Source: Luidia sarsii | Lineage: Eukaryota > Echinodermata > Asteroidea > Paxillosida > Luidiidae | NCBI GenBank assembly: GCA_949987565.1 | Contig: OX465119.1 | Coordinates: 12,506,897 to 12,570,896 of the forward strand | Reading direction: 5' to 3' | DNA length: 64,000 nt | Shown: positions 31,036 through 42,994 of the stretch, piece after piece | How the letters are laid out: every line of letters starts with the position of its first letter | How positions within the stretch are numbered: the first letter of the stretch is position 1 | Made by a program: the position numbers and the translations under genes | Notes under the pieces: model-generated | What the model was told of the DNA's origin: nothing | The model's database searches: none | The model's input: the letters and a program-made list of their open reading frames with translations, nothing else

Positions 31036-34000
31036 CTAAATACTCTCAGCTTTTTCAAGCTGGAACCAGTGGCCACATCCGCAGCGCTGGGCATCCCCTG
31101 AATTCAGCCACATCCAGTTGATAAAGGTCTGCTCTTCCTCACCTGTGTGTTACAATAACCAAAATAATAAAACATAAGATATAGCTAGGGATGTAAGTGA
31201 CCGACAAAGTCATTTCCTGAAAATCACTGAAGACCAATAAATTGTGCGAGTGAGAGCTAACGCGACCGCGAGATGCGACTACGAGTCAGCGCTTACGCGA
31301 CCGAGAGATTCACGGCAGGGGTGCAGGGGCCCTCCAGTTTATAGGGTTTTAACAGATGAATATGAGCAGTTTGAGATACCAGTTTGACGTAAAAAAAAAT
31401 TAAAACCAAACAAAACAATCACACCATTTCCAGAAATTTCTGGAAGTCTTACATCCCTGTTTAGCATGGTTTTTTTTTTTGGAACAATACATTTTTAAGT
31501 GAAATAAATTGATATGGATATACTATGGGTACAAGAGTGTAAAACCTGGCACAATTCGGACGTCGTTGTGAATTTTTGTCAAGAGATTATCCATTCGAAA
31601 AATGGCTCATTGTGCGTCGTCAATGGAGCGTAACAGACGTGTGTGTGTGCGTGTGCGTGTACGGTGGTCAATCCCTGACCGCAGACTCCAGCCTCCACTC
31701 CAGGCAGTCAAATCTTCGAGTTGGTCTGCCACAACCGAGCGTACAGATTGCGGTAAAGAATGTGGGGGGAAATCCAATGCCAGACCGACGACCATTGGGC
31801 TACGTGGCAGGCAAACACAATGTCCCCCGCGTGCTTTCAGCGGCAGTACAGTATCCCTCGATCCTCCACAGTAAAAGTCTCACAATTGCACAATTGCTGC
31901 TGCTAATCTTGCAATTCATGTGGCAACTTGCATCAAAAAAGGGTCTTTGTACTGATTCGTATTGCTTTGTTCTAAGCTGAAAAGAGTCTTTGTTTAGAAT
32001 GTGGACAATAGTGGTGCCCAGATTCGGAGGGCCCCGTCGCATAGTCAAGCCAACGGAGCTCCGGATTCGAAGGTCCCGGCGCGAAGTTGTTAAGGCGACA
32101 ACCTGGATCTCCATCTATTGTGCATCGCCCATATTGATCCTAGGTTACAACCAGTCTCATGAAATCACCCAGTGGTCTCGCTAGATTCTTCAGTGACTAG
32201 ACCCGTTGTCTAGTCCTTTTTTTTTGTTTTTAATCCACAAAATTTGATTCATGGGCGAGATTACTTACAGATGCACCCGACGATTCGCTTGTCAAAGACG
32301 GATTTCACAGCGACTGGCTTGTCTTTGGTACCGGCTGCCACTCTCTTGACTTGGAGCTCAAAGGGGTCCTGGAGAAGAGACCAGTTCAACTCATTGGTTG
32401 TAGTAGCAGTCAATGCCTGTCGCACGTCGACGCACGAGTTAGCCTCAAATTCAGTCCCCTTTTTGTACCACCAGCACGAACCACACTTTGTTTTCTCATC
32501 CTTTCAGTAGAACTGGCAAAACAGACGTGCATTAATTGATCCTTTCAACCTCTGCCCGAAAACAACTTTATAGAGGCAGTGCTGTTATTTGCCACGGTCA
32601 TCGGATCTGATATTTCCTAAATCAAGGTCTGTTTCAAAACGAAGGAAAAGGAAACTGGCCGAGAAAATAATTCCTGAATGATTTCAGGGAGAGGGAGACG
32701 GAAATTTGACTGGGCCGGGAGTTGAACCCAGGGCCTCTGGTTTAACGTACCAGCGCTCTACCTTACAACCTGAGCTATCCAGGGGAGCCTTTTCCAGTAG
32801 TCAATTACTTCAGATTGGGCGACGGCCTCTGTCCAACAAACTCTTGAATTGAAAGTCAAATTTTCAAAACCCTGCACCTTGTTTGTGTGATCCCCAACTT
32901 TCAGCGATGTTACACATGTGAATCCTGAGTTCCCGATTCAAAACAATTCCCATTAAATTTGCCTTTGTTTGAAGGCATCAACAAAAACTGAAAAATGACT
33001 GGACTGGGATTTGAACCCGAGACCTCTGGCAATATTACCAAACCCAGTCAAAGTTTTCCTGGCAGTTTTGCAATTTGTTGAAAAGTTCCCAGTCTGGTTT
33101 TTTTTTTCCTTTATCTGTTTGAGTTTTTTTTTTTAAAGTAAGATTTCTGGAGCAACCAGTCGACTTACAGGGTTACCGGCTTTCATCATCTCAAATTCTT
33201 TCTTTTCCAGGCCTGTGACATGTTCTGAATGCTCAGGAATTCCTGAAGAGAAAGAGCAAAATTAAATTCATTTATTTCCATACTTCCACAAGCATACACA
33301 TTAGAATGGATAACGAGAAATAAATAACTATATATATAATAACAATATAACGAAGTGTTAAACACGAAATTGATATATAAAGAACTTAAATAGAAGAAGG
33401 TGGGAAGTATAGGGGCTGTTCGTATAAGCCAAGGCTTGTAGAGAACAGCCTTTACAGACAAATTAGACATAAATACAGGAACAAACAGACAAGAGAACAC
33501 AAACAAGACGATTAGACTGGGTAATGAAGACGAGAAAAATTAAACCAAAATAAATACGAGGAGCGATGACAATGAGAGAAACAATATCGAATAGAAAGTT
33601 ACGAAAGGTTATGAAAGTAACTTGAAAAAAAAAAGAAGGATGAATGTATCTAAGCCTAAGGAGAAAAAGCTATGCTACATATTGTGAGAGGAATATAGAG
33701 TGACTAGAATTATAAATAGAAAAAGCTTTTGAAGTTAGAACTTAGTTAGATAGGCGTAGTCCTACTGACTGTACTGACAACTGCATTTTTGAAACATTAT
33801 TAAAAAAATATTAAGCCGATTGGCACAAATTGAACAACTTAATAATAAAGAGGGCAATTAACTAAGTAAAAACCAAACTAAGTTTAGTTTTTGTGTATTC
33901 AACTGTTACTTGATAGTGTTACTGTATAATTAACTTAAATAACCCTAGACCTACGTTGAAGTAAACAGTAAATAAAACTAGTATTAGTAAATTAAGTAAA

Positions 34001-34233
34001 TATCCCATGTCATATCGTGCACGGTGCAGTAAAGATGGCCGCAGTTGAGTCAGTGCTGAGAATCGGCACGGAAAAAGTGTGGTGAAAAGGTCCACTAGCA
34101 AGCCGTTATAAAACGATCAAAAGTAATCAGGCGAATAATTACCTCCCCCTGCAGCCATTGTTCTCACATTCGGCCTAATCAGGCACCGTCTTGCCAGCAA
34201 AACAGCCGATTTTCCAACTCTGAGGGACGCCAT
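31036..34233 (-). CDS. COX5B: Cytochrome c oxidase subunit 5B, 4 exons
   Basis: Nuclear-encoded subunit of mitochondrial complex IV, binding zinc on the matrix side. Exons (minus): 34143-34233, 33169-33242, 32269-32368, 31036-31142. All junctions are GT/AG and phases agree, giving 123 residues (human protein 129). Residues 1-26 (MASLRVGKSAVLLARR..) are basic and non-acidic like a mitochondrial presequence, followed by MAAGGGIPEHSEHVTGLEKK. The hallmark KRIVGCICEEE spans the exon 3-4 junction. Zinc ligands are CIC and, later, CGC in QRCGCGHWFQLEK. That differs in spacing from the mammalian CPRC but is common in invertebrates. It ends AESI then TAG. Introns hold tRNA-like repeats and AT-rich DNA. 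No AATAAA is seen close to the stop. The identity is secure. The first ATG was chosen because it gives the targeting peptide. Confidence 0.95.
32708..32783 (-). pseudogene. tRNA-like SINE head in COX5B intron 2
   Basis: On the minus strand it reads GGATAGCTCAGGTTGTAAGG with a B box GGGTTCAACTCCC. The anticodon-like loop is ACGTTAA and the acceptor pairing is imperfect. A half copy in the same sense lies at about 33000-33050. Confidence 0.6.
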
Positions 34234-34420
34234 TTTTTCGCCGGTACTTGCTCGTGCAGCAGTCGAGTCGAAATATCGAAACGTTCTCCGAGTTGTGACG
34301 TTGCACAGCTAGCACGTAATGAGATCGTTCACAAAATAGTGGGTACGAGGATGAACGGAAATTTTTATACAACCGGCATTTTTGACCCATTTATTGAGGT
34401 CAACGTAAGAGGGCGCTACC
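34234..34420 (-). promoter_or_regulatory. Probable COX5B promoter and 5' leader
   Basis: This is the DNA just upstream of the COX5B ATG. A TGACGTTG-like CRE half site lies on the opposite strand near 34296. No TATA box is evident. The role is inferred from position only. Confidence 0.35.
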
Positions 34421-34585
34421 TACTGCAGTTGTACAGTCACGTAGCATGCATCACAGACATAAAATTAATAATTAGTTTTTATTATTAAAATAATGTCTGT
34501 GAGCAGCATACGTGCCTGTTGGTGTTTGACAATGATTATTGAATAGGGATTCGTGGTTACGATAATAATTGATAATTACTGCATG

Positions 34586-34705
34586 CCGTTTCGATCCTAG
34601 CAGGACCTTTCTCAAAGGCAGAGAAAGGTGCTGCTAGGATCGAAACGTTGCATTTTGGTAATTTTAGTCAGTATAAGCAGTTTCCAACATTTTTGTATAT
34701 CAATT
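34586..34705. mobile_element. AGCAGGACC repeat as a back-to-back hairpin
   Basis: GTTTCGATCCTAGCAGGACC..CTCAAAGG is followed at once by its inverted copy ending GCTAGGATCGAAACG and then the GTCAGTATAAGCAGTTTCCA tail. Confidence 0.8.
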
Positions 34706-35339
34706 ACTGCATGCATGCGTTCGATTAGTGTTACAACCAACTTACTAAGCGTATACATGTAAATAGGATCCCTCGGAGATTAATCCGGGTCTACCCTGAT
34801 CGAATCATGGAAAGCCGAATCGAATTTGCCAAGTACCAGCAAGCCTTGTTTTTTTTAATAAAGGCACAGGAACGAACGTAAGACTATCGTTTATCTTAGA
34901 GACTCACTTGACATTTTTTTTCTACTAAACGCTATCTCAACAAATTCAAGGGCTTGATATACTAGGATATTCCGAAAATTTAGTCTGATCGACAAAACCG
35001 CTGCATTTTATTGTAGCACTGATTCAGAACAAAATGAAACCCTTAGGCCTATATTACTCGGAGGAAGGAAAATAATTATTTTCCTTCCTCTTTGGGCCTA
35101 TCATCCTTCAGTCTGGAGAAGTGCATAATACTACTGGTCCGAGAAAAAAAATTACCCCATTTTTCCGGTATAATAGATTTATATTTTGTTTTCCATTTAG
35201 GTCAATAAGCAGCGCGGAAAATTTCTGTAAATTTAATATTCCTGTATGTAGTCATTCGTTTATTTGCCTTTCTAACCTTTTCAATCCTTCTTATTAACAA
35301 GAATAGAGTCAATGCCAGATCTCCCCATCAACACCGATA

Positions 35340-35740
35340 TAAATGACCACCACAGACCTAGGCTAAGATATCAAGATATCCCATAATGGACCTCCACTCC
35401 AGATAATAATAGCTTTGGAGAGCCAAGTGGGAGGAGGCTAATGTTCCCAACAAGCAGCTTGTGTCTGACCACCACTCAGCAACTGCCAGGCACAACTCTT
35501 CCCCGAGGCCAGTGGTCACTCCTCGATCAACCGCCGAGCGAACGCTGGACCCTGTTGCGCCAGCCTGAGCCTGTTCCCGTGGGGATCCGCCACCTCTCCA
35601 AACAATGAACCACATAGTGAATGACTGTCCCATCACCAGACTAGACGGAGGAATAGAAGCCTTACGCAATTGTGAGGAAGCTGCCTTGGAGTGGCTGGCG
35701 GAGAGAGCGTGCTGAACGCATACGACAACAACTATCCTAC
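35340..35740 (+). mobile_element. 3' fragment of a non-LTR retrotransposon ORF2
   Basis: The frame at 35599-35715 reads QTMNHIVNDCPITRLDGG.. and ends EWLAERAC then a stop. This resembles the Cys/His-containing end of reverse-transcriptase ORFs in LINE-type elements. Upstream sequence carries related frames broken by shifts. It is a dead fragment. Confidence 0.55.
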
Positions 35741-35824
35741 TAGTCTATATGAACTTTGAATTTCAATCAGAATGATTACCGGTACCATCACAAAATTAAT
35801 TTGTATGATCCTATGCAGATAATA

Positions 35825-35905
35825 GCAGGACCTTTTTCAAAGGCCCTGCTATTTTTATAATTATTTTTAGTCAGCGAGCAGTTTGCAACATCTGTGCATA
35901 TTGCT
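35825..35905. mobile_element. AGCAGGACC repeat fragment
   Basis: TAGCAGGACCTTTTTCAAAGG followed by TTTTAGTCAGCGAGCAGTTT. Confidence 0.6.
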
Positions 35906-36059
35906 GCTCTCATATTATTATGCGTGGTCTATCTCGATCCTACCCCGAGACTTATCAAGTAAGTCTAGTTGTGTTTGCTTGGGAAAGGGGCGTAGGCCTA
36001 CCTCTATACGGCCTACGGTACGGTTTCACCGTAGCCAGTTCGCCTCCACACTGTCAGGC

Positions 36060-36191
36060 ATCGATGCTCATTGGTCGTGACCAGTGTGACGTCATGTTTC
36101 TGGTCACGCTTAAACGAAAACACGCCCCCTGATCGATGAACCACCGCCCTCATCGCCTGACCAACGCCATCTTTGAACCCGAGTTGCAAAG
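36060..36191 (+). promoter_or_regulatory. Possible promoter and noncoding first exon of the riboflavin transporter gene
   Basis: A consensus CRE TGACGTCA lies at 36088-36095. It is followed by sequence ending GAGTTGCAAAG just before GTAAGACC, a strong donor, at 36192. The transporter coding exon has a matching acceptor (CTCCACGCAG) ending at 38365. Joining them is inference. Confidence 0.3.
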
Positions 36192-37689
36192 GTAAGACCC
36201 ACTCCTTGCTTCAGTCTGTGCGTACTCAATGATGCTAGCTTATCTATACATAGGCCTATCAAGATACTGACCTTCGATTGCATGTACGTAGGCCATTCAA
36301 ATGTACCAGGTTCATTACGGGGCATGTTGAATCATTATCGAGAGAGGGAGAGAGAGAGGGGGGGGGTCGGTTCGAGTTGCAACCCAGTTGCAATTTTCAA
36401 TAATGAAAATGTTTCATACAATATTTCGCGGATTGCAACAGACGAGCACGCCACGCGCACACCCCGGCCACGTGCGCACTATAGTCCTCAGTTAGTTGGA
36501 CTCATTATCTGTGATCTGTGAAACGGGCGTGCCGAAGTTCAAAGGTCGGTCCGCGCTCTGAATTCGGCATTGATTGGCACGTCACGTTGCTAAAGCCGAG
36601 ATAATCAGATGCCTCCGTATAAGAAAACCAAGAGGTTTTTTTGGTCGAATTCCTGGCTTCGGCCAGACTCGGCCGGTCGTGTCCTTCTCACTTTCATCCA
36701 TTTTAATCTATCTACCAGGCATGGAAATGGGAAGCTTTCAAAGAAGGTTATAATACGCTGTACTGCATTTCGAAACAAAAATCAAAGCTTCAACTTCAGC
36801 AATTTTAGCTTTGGGATAACATAATTATTTACGTGAAAGTCCTCTGCCGAACACGGCCGTGGTCACTTTAATTGATTTTTTTTTTTTGTATTGTTAACTT
36901 TAAATAATGAACTTTGAAACTCATGACTGTGTATTGTATACGTTTACCTATTTCATTTTTGTTTGGCTGTCTTTATTTTTAGAACACGCGTGAATGATTT
37001 TTACAGTATCTTATTACATGTAATCGAACCCGTCTTGCAGTTTCGTGTGCAGTGTTCGTTAGTTAAGTAACGCGTTTCGTAATGAGCGGGTGGCTTGATT
37101 GCATAAGCCATTAATAATCCCTTGCCGGCACACCACACGTACGCGTACGACCCAGTATCCGATGGGTTCGACACGGGATTGAAATACTGTGAGCTGAATC
37201 TTTTCCAGTGACGCATGAACTGTGTTATTGTATTTTGGGTGTGTAGTTTTTTTGCTGAAAACTGCTCCGGGTGACAGAAACGCATTCCAACCAAGGTTTG
37301 TAAGATTATTTTCTTTTGTTTGCGAAGTGTGTGTACATGGTCGTTTACTTATTAGCGAAATGATTTTAGTAGACGAAGGAGTAGTTTCTTTTCTCTGACT
37401 AATTTTGGAGGGGCGGTGAAAATCGGGAAGAATGGGGGGGGGGGTAGAGGGTAAAGACAGTGATGGAGGATGGGGAGGCGGAGAATGATGAAGAACGCGA
37501 GACTGTCGAGATCCCCAGAAGATTGGTGGAGGACAGGGAAGAGGGAAGTGACTGTTTGTGAAAAATGATGGTGTTATCCCATTCAGTGACACCGCCTCGA
37601 TCTCTGCTGACCCGTGGAACGAAAAATTTCAAAAAACATTTTAGAGGACATTAAAAATGCTGTTTCACAGGAATAAAATTGAAGTCGAA

Positions 37690-38310
37690 GGTTTGCGGTG
37701 AGACCATGTATAACATTTCTTTTAGTTACTGGCACTTTTCAGAGCCACACTCCGTCCCAAAGGAGATGTGCTATACATGGTGTCATCGCAAAACTTCCAC
37801 TTGGTACTTCCACCATGCAAACCTTCAAATCCTATCTAGTCAGAGTTTCCGGCTCTTTTCAGAGCCACACATTCCTTCTCAAAGGAGATGTGTTACATGG
37901 TGTCATCGCAAAACTTCCACTTGGTACTTCCACCATGCAAACCTTCAAATCCTATCTAGTCAGAGTTGCCGGCTCTTTTCAGAGCCACGCATTCCTTCTC
38001 AAAGGAGATGTGTCACATGGTGTCATCGCAAACCTTCCACTTGGTTTTTCCACCATGCAAACCTTCAAAATAATCTATCTAGTCAGAGCTACTGGCTCTT
38101 TTCAGAGCCATCACACTCCCCAACACGGTGTCACCGCAAATGTAAACCTTCCACTTGGTGCTTCCATCATGCAATCCTATACAAATCCTATCTAGTCTGA
38201 GTTACCGGCTCTTTTCAGAGCCACACACTCCGTTCCAAAGGAGACGCGTTTTGTCACCCGCAAACCTTCCACAATTGGTACTTCCGTCATGTAAACCTTC
38301 AAATCTCATC
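37690..38310 (+). repeat. Tandem array of five units carrying a histone-type stem-loop
   Basis: The ~113-123 bp units each contain a hairpin. The exact 16-mer GGCTCTTTTCAGAGCC occurs at 37851, 37971, 38094 and 38207, and a variant (GGCACTTTTCAGAGCC) at 37731. Other unit parts are CAAACCTTCCACTTGGTACT, CCACCATGCAAACCTTC and GTTACATGGTGTCA. The 16-mer matches the metazoan histone mRNA 3' stem-loop core (6-bp stem, UUUC loop). It sits just upstream of the transporter coding exon. Confidence 0.9.
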
Positions 38311-38406
38311 TATAATTTTTTTTGAAGGCTGATGATGCTATCGATTCTCTCTCCCACTCCACGCAGGCGGCCGCCGGTGCCAGCGACGTCCCCGCCCGCT
38401 CGAGCC

Positions 38407-41386
38407 ATGGAGCTACCCCGGAGTCCCCTGGCCGTCCGCCTCCCCGTCATCGTCCTCGTCCTCCTCTTCGGCACGGGCTCCTGGGTGGCCGTCAACGGCC
38501 TGTGGGTGCAGCTCCCGCTCCTTGTCTCCCTGGACGTGCCCGAGGGCTACGACCTGTCCGCCTACCTGACCATCATCATCCAGCTGGCCAACGTGGGACC
38601 GCTTACCTTCTCCCTGGTCAACTGCCTGACTGGCGGCGACCGCGGCCGGCGGGTCGAGATCCCCGCCGTCTTCCTCGTCGTGTCCCTGGGCTGCGCGGCC
38701 ACCCTCCTACTCGTCTTCTTCTGGGACCGCTTCACGGTGTGGGCGGTGGACGGCGCCCTCCACAGCACCGCCCTGCTCACCCTCGCCTTCTTCATCGCCA
38801 TCGTCGACTGCACGTCCTCCGTGGCCTTCACGCCGTTCATGTCGCTCCTGAAGGTGAGCTGGCCACTTTCGGACGCCGAGGGCAGTATGACATTATCGGC
38901 CGAGAGTGGCTTTTAGGCCGTGTCCGAAACGGTTAGACCCTAAAGGCGGCCGAGTGAAATGCCGTACGTCACCACTGAATATTCATGAGTTAATCTCCCG
39001 ACTGCGGGAGGGCAATGAGTCCCGAAGTTAATGTATGCTGACGGCTTTGACGTACGGCATTTTACTTGACCGCCTTTAGGGTCTACCGTCCGAAATGGGC
39101 CTTCCAGAGCTACGGCTAGGGCTATTGTCTTCGCATCTCCGTGTATTTCCAACAGGGGGAAGACCTAGACCTAGCTCTAGACGCCCGTTTCGGACAAGGC
39201 CTAAGCCAGGCGCTCCGTGCAATGACGTCACTGACGTCGCCTTGTCAGTACAGTGCGCAGGCCCTATTGGCGCCAGTGTGACACCACGGGAAAGGTGCAT
39301 GCTGATGCGTTTTCGTGCCTTGTACTTCAAAAATGGATGGAAGAAATGGATACAAAGCCGGAACCTGAGCCTATAGCTAAGCCGGGTTTTGGAAAAGGGT
39401 CATGATTTACCTGCTTTACCCCGTTCGGTTGAATAATGTGCAATATGAAAGTATGAAATAATGTTACCACCTTAACATTACATGTTAGTAGACCAAAGCC
39501 ATTACGGTACAACTGATGAATGAATGTTGTCTCTTCTCCGTTGTCGTAGGACTCCTATCTGACTTGGTATTTCGTTGGCGAGGGTCTGAGTTCGCTGCTC
39601 CCCAGCCTTGTGGCGTTGGTGCAGGGCGTGGGCACCAACGAGTGCGTGGCCAACGGCACCTACACCAACCGGACGCTGGTGGACGGGCTACCAGCGAACC
39701 TGACCTGCACGCGCTGGGTGCAGCAGGCGACCCCGGCTCGGTTCCAGCCGCACCACTTCTTCGCCTTCCTCTTCGCCATGATGTGCGCGTGCCTGGTGGC
39801 GTTCACGCTGCTGAACTACCTGCCGTTGGCCAGACGCGAGCACGTGACCAGGGAAGATGAGCCGACCGCCGCTGAGGGCGCCCCGCACCGCGTCAAAGCC
39901 TCCCATCAGAGCCAGACAATGCTGGTTCTGAGCGAGTCGAAAGCCTGCGGTGACGTCACGCCGACGGGAGACGAAATGGCGACGGGAGTCGACACGGAGT
40001 CGACTTGTGACGCCAAACCCGAGGCACCTCTGACTCGAGGTCAGTTCGCCTACCTCTTCACCGTTCTCGCCCTCGTGACGGCCCTTAGCAACGGGGCCCT
40101 GCCGTCCATCCAGACCTACTCGTGCGCCCCCTACGGCCTGCAGACCTACCTACTCGCCTCCACCATGGCCAACATCGCCAATCCACTGGCCGCCACGCTG
40201 GTCATGCTCCGGCCCGCACGCAGCCTGCCGTTGGTCGGGGCCACGGCCGCTGGGGGCGCCCTGGTCGGGTGCTTCTGCTTCCTGACGGCGGGTCTCAGTC
40301 CCGCTCCGCCTCTGCAGCACGAGACTGCAGGCGATGTCGTCATAGTAAGTATTGAAAGAAATATTGTACCAGGGGTGGATTTCACAAAGCCTTACGATTC
40401 ATCGTAACTCTAGTTTTGATACACCGTGTGGTTTGCGTGCATCGCTCTTCCGTCTTGCATTATTGATCGTAAGTTACGATGGGTTTGCTGAAATCGACTA
40501 CAGAGACTGCTCTGACGCTGGTGGCAGCAGACAGGGCCGGCACCGTATCCATAACGATGCGTAATTAAGCACGACATACCACTCAGCGTAGTCAAATTAT
40601 CAACTGGTCACATGGTTGATCAATGCCCAACTTCTTGATTGTGTAGGTTAAATTCAATCACGAACATTTCTGATGAAACCAGACCCAAGTAATGTGCAAA
40701 CGATTTTGCCCCAAACCCCTGTACCAAGCGTGTTTACAATGTGCCCTATGACAAAATTTTCGTTGTGCAAAGAAGTGTTTGGCAAAAATATCTTCGTGAA
40801 GGATTTCGACCGTACCAATCCAATCCAACAGGTGGGCCAGCTGTTGTTACAAGTTGATGTATTGTCTAAAGCTGGACAACATGACAGGGCCCAATTTCAA
40901 AGAGCCGCTTGAGCGTGAAAATCTGCTAAGCAGGAAAAAGTCTTCCTCGTGTAAACAGGATTACAAACTACATTAGGATGCAATCTCAAATGCCTCTGAC
41001 TTGTATTCCACTCTTCTTTGCTTACTACGAAACAAAAGTGAAGTTTCCTTTGACTAGCCGATCCTACGAAACATAACCTTTTGCGCTTAAGCAAATTTCG
41101 CTGTTGGAAACCCTGATTTTTTTTCTTCTGCTGGTGGTTTTGCTTGTGGCAGGTTCTGGCGTGGGTCCTGGTCAGCGGTCTGCTGGTGTACACGAAGGCC
41201 ACCATCGCCTGGATCCTGCGCACCCAGCCCGGTAGCCGCACGCTGCTCATCTGGTACGGCGGCGTGACGCAGCTAGGTTCCCTGGTAGGCGCTGCCGTCA
41301 TGTTTCCCATCGTCACACTGGCGCAACTCCTCGTGCCCTACTACGAGGACGCGTGCGAGGGAAGAACGGCTTGCGGGAGCCTTTAA
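38407..41386 (+). CDS. Riboflavin transporter, SLC52A family, 3 coding exons
   Basis: A plasma-membrane carrier of vitamin B2, ~11 membrane segments. Exons: 38407-38853, 39550-40344, 41153-41386; both introns are phase 0 with GT/AG ends. The product is 491 residues (human SLC52A3 has 469). The ATG at 38407 has good context (GAGCCATGGAG) after an acceptor at 38365, so an in-frame ATG at 38332 lies in the upstream intron. Family marks: SWVAVNGLWVQLPLLV near the start, DSYLTWYFVGEGLSSLLPSL at the exon 2 start, NGT and NRT glycosylation sites in the following loop, a long polar central loop (~195-275), and TQLGSLVGAAVMFPIV near the end. The C-terminus (EGRTACGSL) is unlike relatives, and the TAA lies in the TTAA of an abutting MITE. 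SLC52A2 versus SLC52A3 orthology is not decided. Confidence 0.92.
38913..39204. mobile_element. Nested MITEs: family E outer element with a 152-bp inner MITE
   Basis: The outer ends TTAGGCCGTGTCCGAAACGG and CGTTTCGGACAAGGCCTAA match the element at 15680. The inner element at 38934-39085 has perfect-looking ends TAGACCCTAAAGGCGG / CCGCCTTTAGGGTCTA and inverted inner arms (AAATGCCGTACGTCA). It inserted near the left end of the outer one, inside intron 1 of the transporter gene, 60 bp after the donor. Confidence 0.85.
40375..40510. mobile_element. MITE with GTGGATTTCACAAAGCCTTA ends
   Basis: It contains TTACGATTCATCGTAACT and the inverted ATCGTAAGTTACGATGGG, ending GCTGAAATCGAC. Related copies lie at 49500-49720 and in the long inverted arms at 55873-56246 and 57772-58152. 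Confidence 0.65.
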
Positions 41387-41728
41387 AGCCCCCACACAAC
41401 ATCGGTCGAGGTCAAAGAATAGCATCCATACGCTGTCTGATCCAACATATGCATGAAATACCACACCTTAGTGAAAATTTCAGCTCAATCCGCCAACCGA
41501 GTCTCGAGGAAATCGTGAAAACCGCTTCATTTGTTTCGCAAAAATGCAGCATTCAACGCCGTCTCGATGAGACGTAAACTATTTCTTTTACTCATTTCTC
41601 CGAAAATACGACATCTTTAGGCAGAAATATTTCAGTGAGAGGTTTCTACTATAACCATCTTCAAACTGTATGAGTTTCATGTAAATCTGTGAACATTTCT
41701 GTTTTTCGATCTTACCAATGGTGTGTGC
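41383..41728. mobile_element. MITE, family B, abutting the transporter stop codon
   Basis: TTAAAGCCCCCACACAACAT starts inside the stop codon of the upstream gene. The interior matches 12342-12719, and the right end CCAATGGTGTGTGCTTTA runs directly into a family A element. Confidence 0.75.
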
Positions 41729-42044
41729 TTTATAGGCCCAATACAACATTGGGAAGATCGGGAAATATCGATGTCCACATTATTTCCTTCTAATTTACAC
41801 AGTTTGTAGCTGGTCCGATCCTCATGTTGAAATCTTACGGTCTGTGATGCTGTAGGCCTACTTTGCGAAATCTTCACTCAAAATTCGACTAATAATTATT
41901 TCATTACTGGCGAGTAATAAACTATTTCAAACACTGCAAACGGCGCGATAACCTTGACGGTTTGGAGGCATTTCTACTTTCTCAGATTACCATCATTTTG
42001 AGCTAAAACATTCGCAGGATTTTTGGAATGTTTAATGGTTTAAC
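41729..42044. mobile_element. MITE, family A, copy 3
   Basis: TATAGGCCCAATACAACATT followed by the family A interior. The right end has degenerated to AATGGTTTAACAG. Confidence 0.65.
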
Positions 42045-42926
42045 AGACAAACTGTGGCAATAGCTGGGGTGGGTATGGGGGGACACCGCACGACAACCCT
42101 TTGTGTGTGCCTATCAGGTGAGTATAATACACAACTGGGTTGGTATGTGAGATGTACATTAAGAGCCCCCCATACATGGCCGTGTCCATGCAGACGGGGT
42201 CAAATTGGTATAATTATACCTCAAACCCCCCCAAAAAAAATGACCACAACGGTGTTTGATTTACATTTTGAAATTTGAGCTATCAATTTGTTCCATTTTA
42301 TCATAATATATTGTTTTGATTCATTGAATCTATTATGATTTGTATTTTGTGTGGAAATAAATGTTGCTATAATTGAATTTGATTTAATTCTAATATTCAT
42401 CATGACTACTGGTAGACTGCTGCACTGCTTTTTGTTTGTATTATGTAAGCCTACGCTCTATCCTATAATTATAAGTCTATGCCGTTCTCAAGGAGACCTC
42501 GTTTTTGCGTCTTAATTATCATATAAAAGAGGATGATTTTCATGCTTGTAGGTACGGTGAAAGACAGCAAGTTGAGCATTCTGTACGTTGGTCGCATTTC
42601 ATATTTCGGGATTATCTCGTTTACATAATTCAAAAGTCTCACTTCACTCAAGCTCAGAATCTGCAGTGGTATAGCGAGCCTATAATTATTATAATTTTAT
42701 AGTTGTCATCGGTGTGAATAAACATGAATTTGTCGCATTCAGTGGTCGCGGTACATTTTTAATCTCGTTCGGACTTTGGTCTAGTGATGTGTGGCAATTC
42801 GCTTTGAGATTTCAAGCCCCCCCCCCACCCTCCCCCTCTCCCCCATGACAGAAGACAAACATCCTGCACTTCACTGCACAGCATTCTACTAGCAAATAGA
42901 ACAAAATTGCAAAGACAATAATCATG

Positions 42927-42994
42927 GACTAGACAGCTGGATTTGAACCTGGATTTTGCCTGTACCAGCGTTCTTCCCATCTGAGCTATCCAGC
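42927..42994 (-). pseudogene. tRNA-like SINE head
   Basis: On the minus strand it reads GGCTGGATAGCTCAGATGGG with a B-box-like GGTTCAAATCC. Its flank GTCAACTAGTCTTTGCCGGG matches the cluster at 5345-6030. Confidence 0.6.

Larger units (their letters stand above)
34421..37689. other. Intergenic region upstream of the riboflavin transporter gene
   Basis: Apart from the repeats, LINE fragment and possible first exon listed separately, I find nothing supported. A pyrimidine-rich/CCCC run lies near 37420-37445. Confidence 0.4.

Noticed and set aside
36609..36824. 71-codon frame starting MPPYKKTKRFFW
   Set aside because: Plausible start context, but no domain, no downstream exon and no credible donor could be found.
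37690..38310. Histone gene cluster suggested by the stem-loops
   Set aside because: No histone coding sequence is present in any frame nearby. The stem-loop belongs to a repeat unit.
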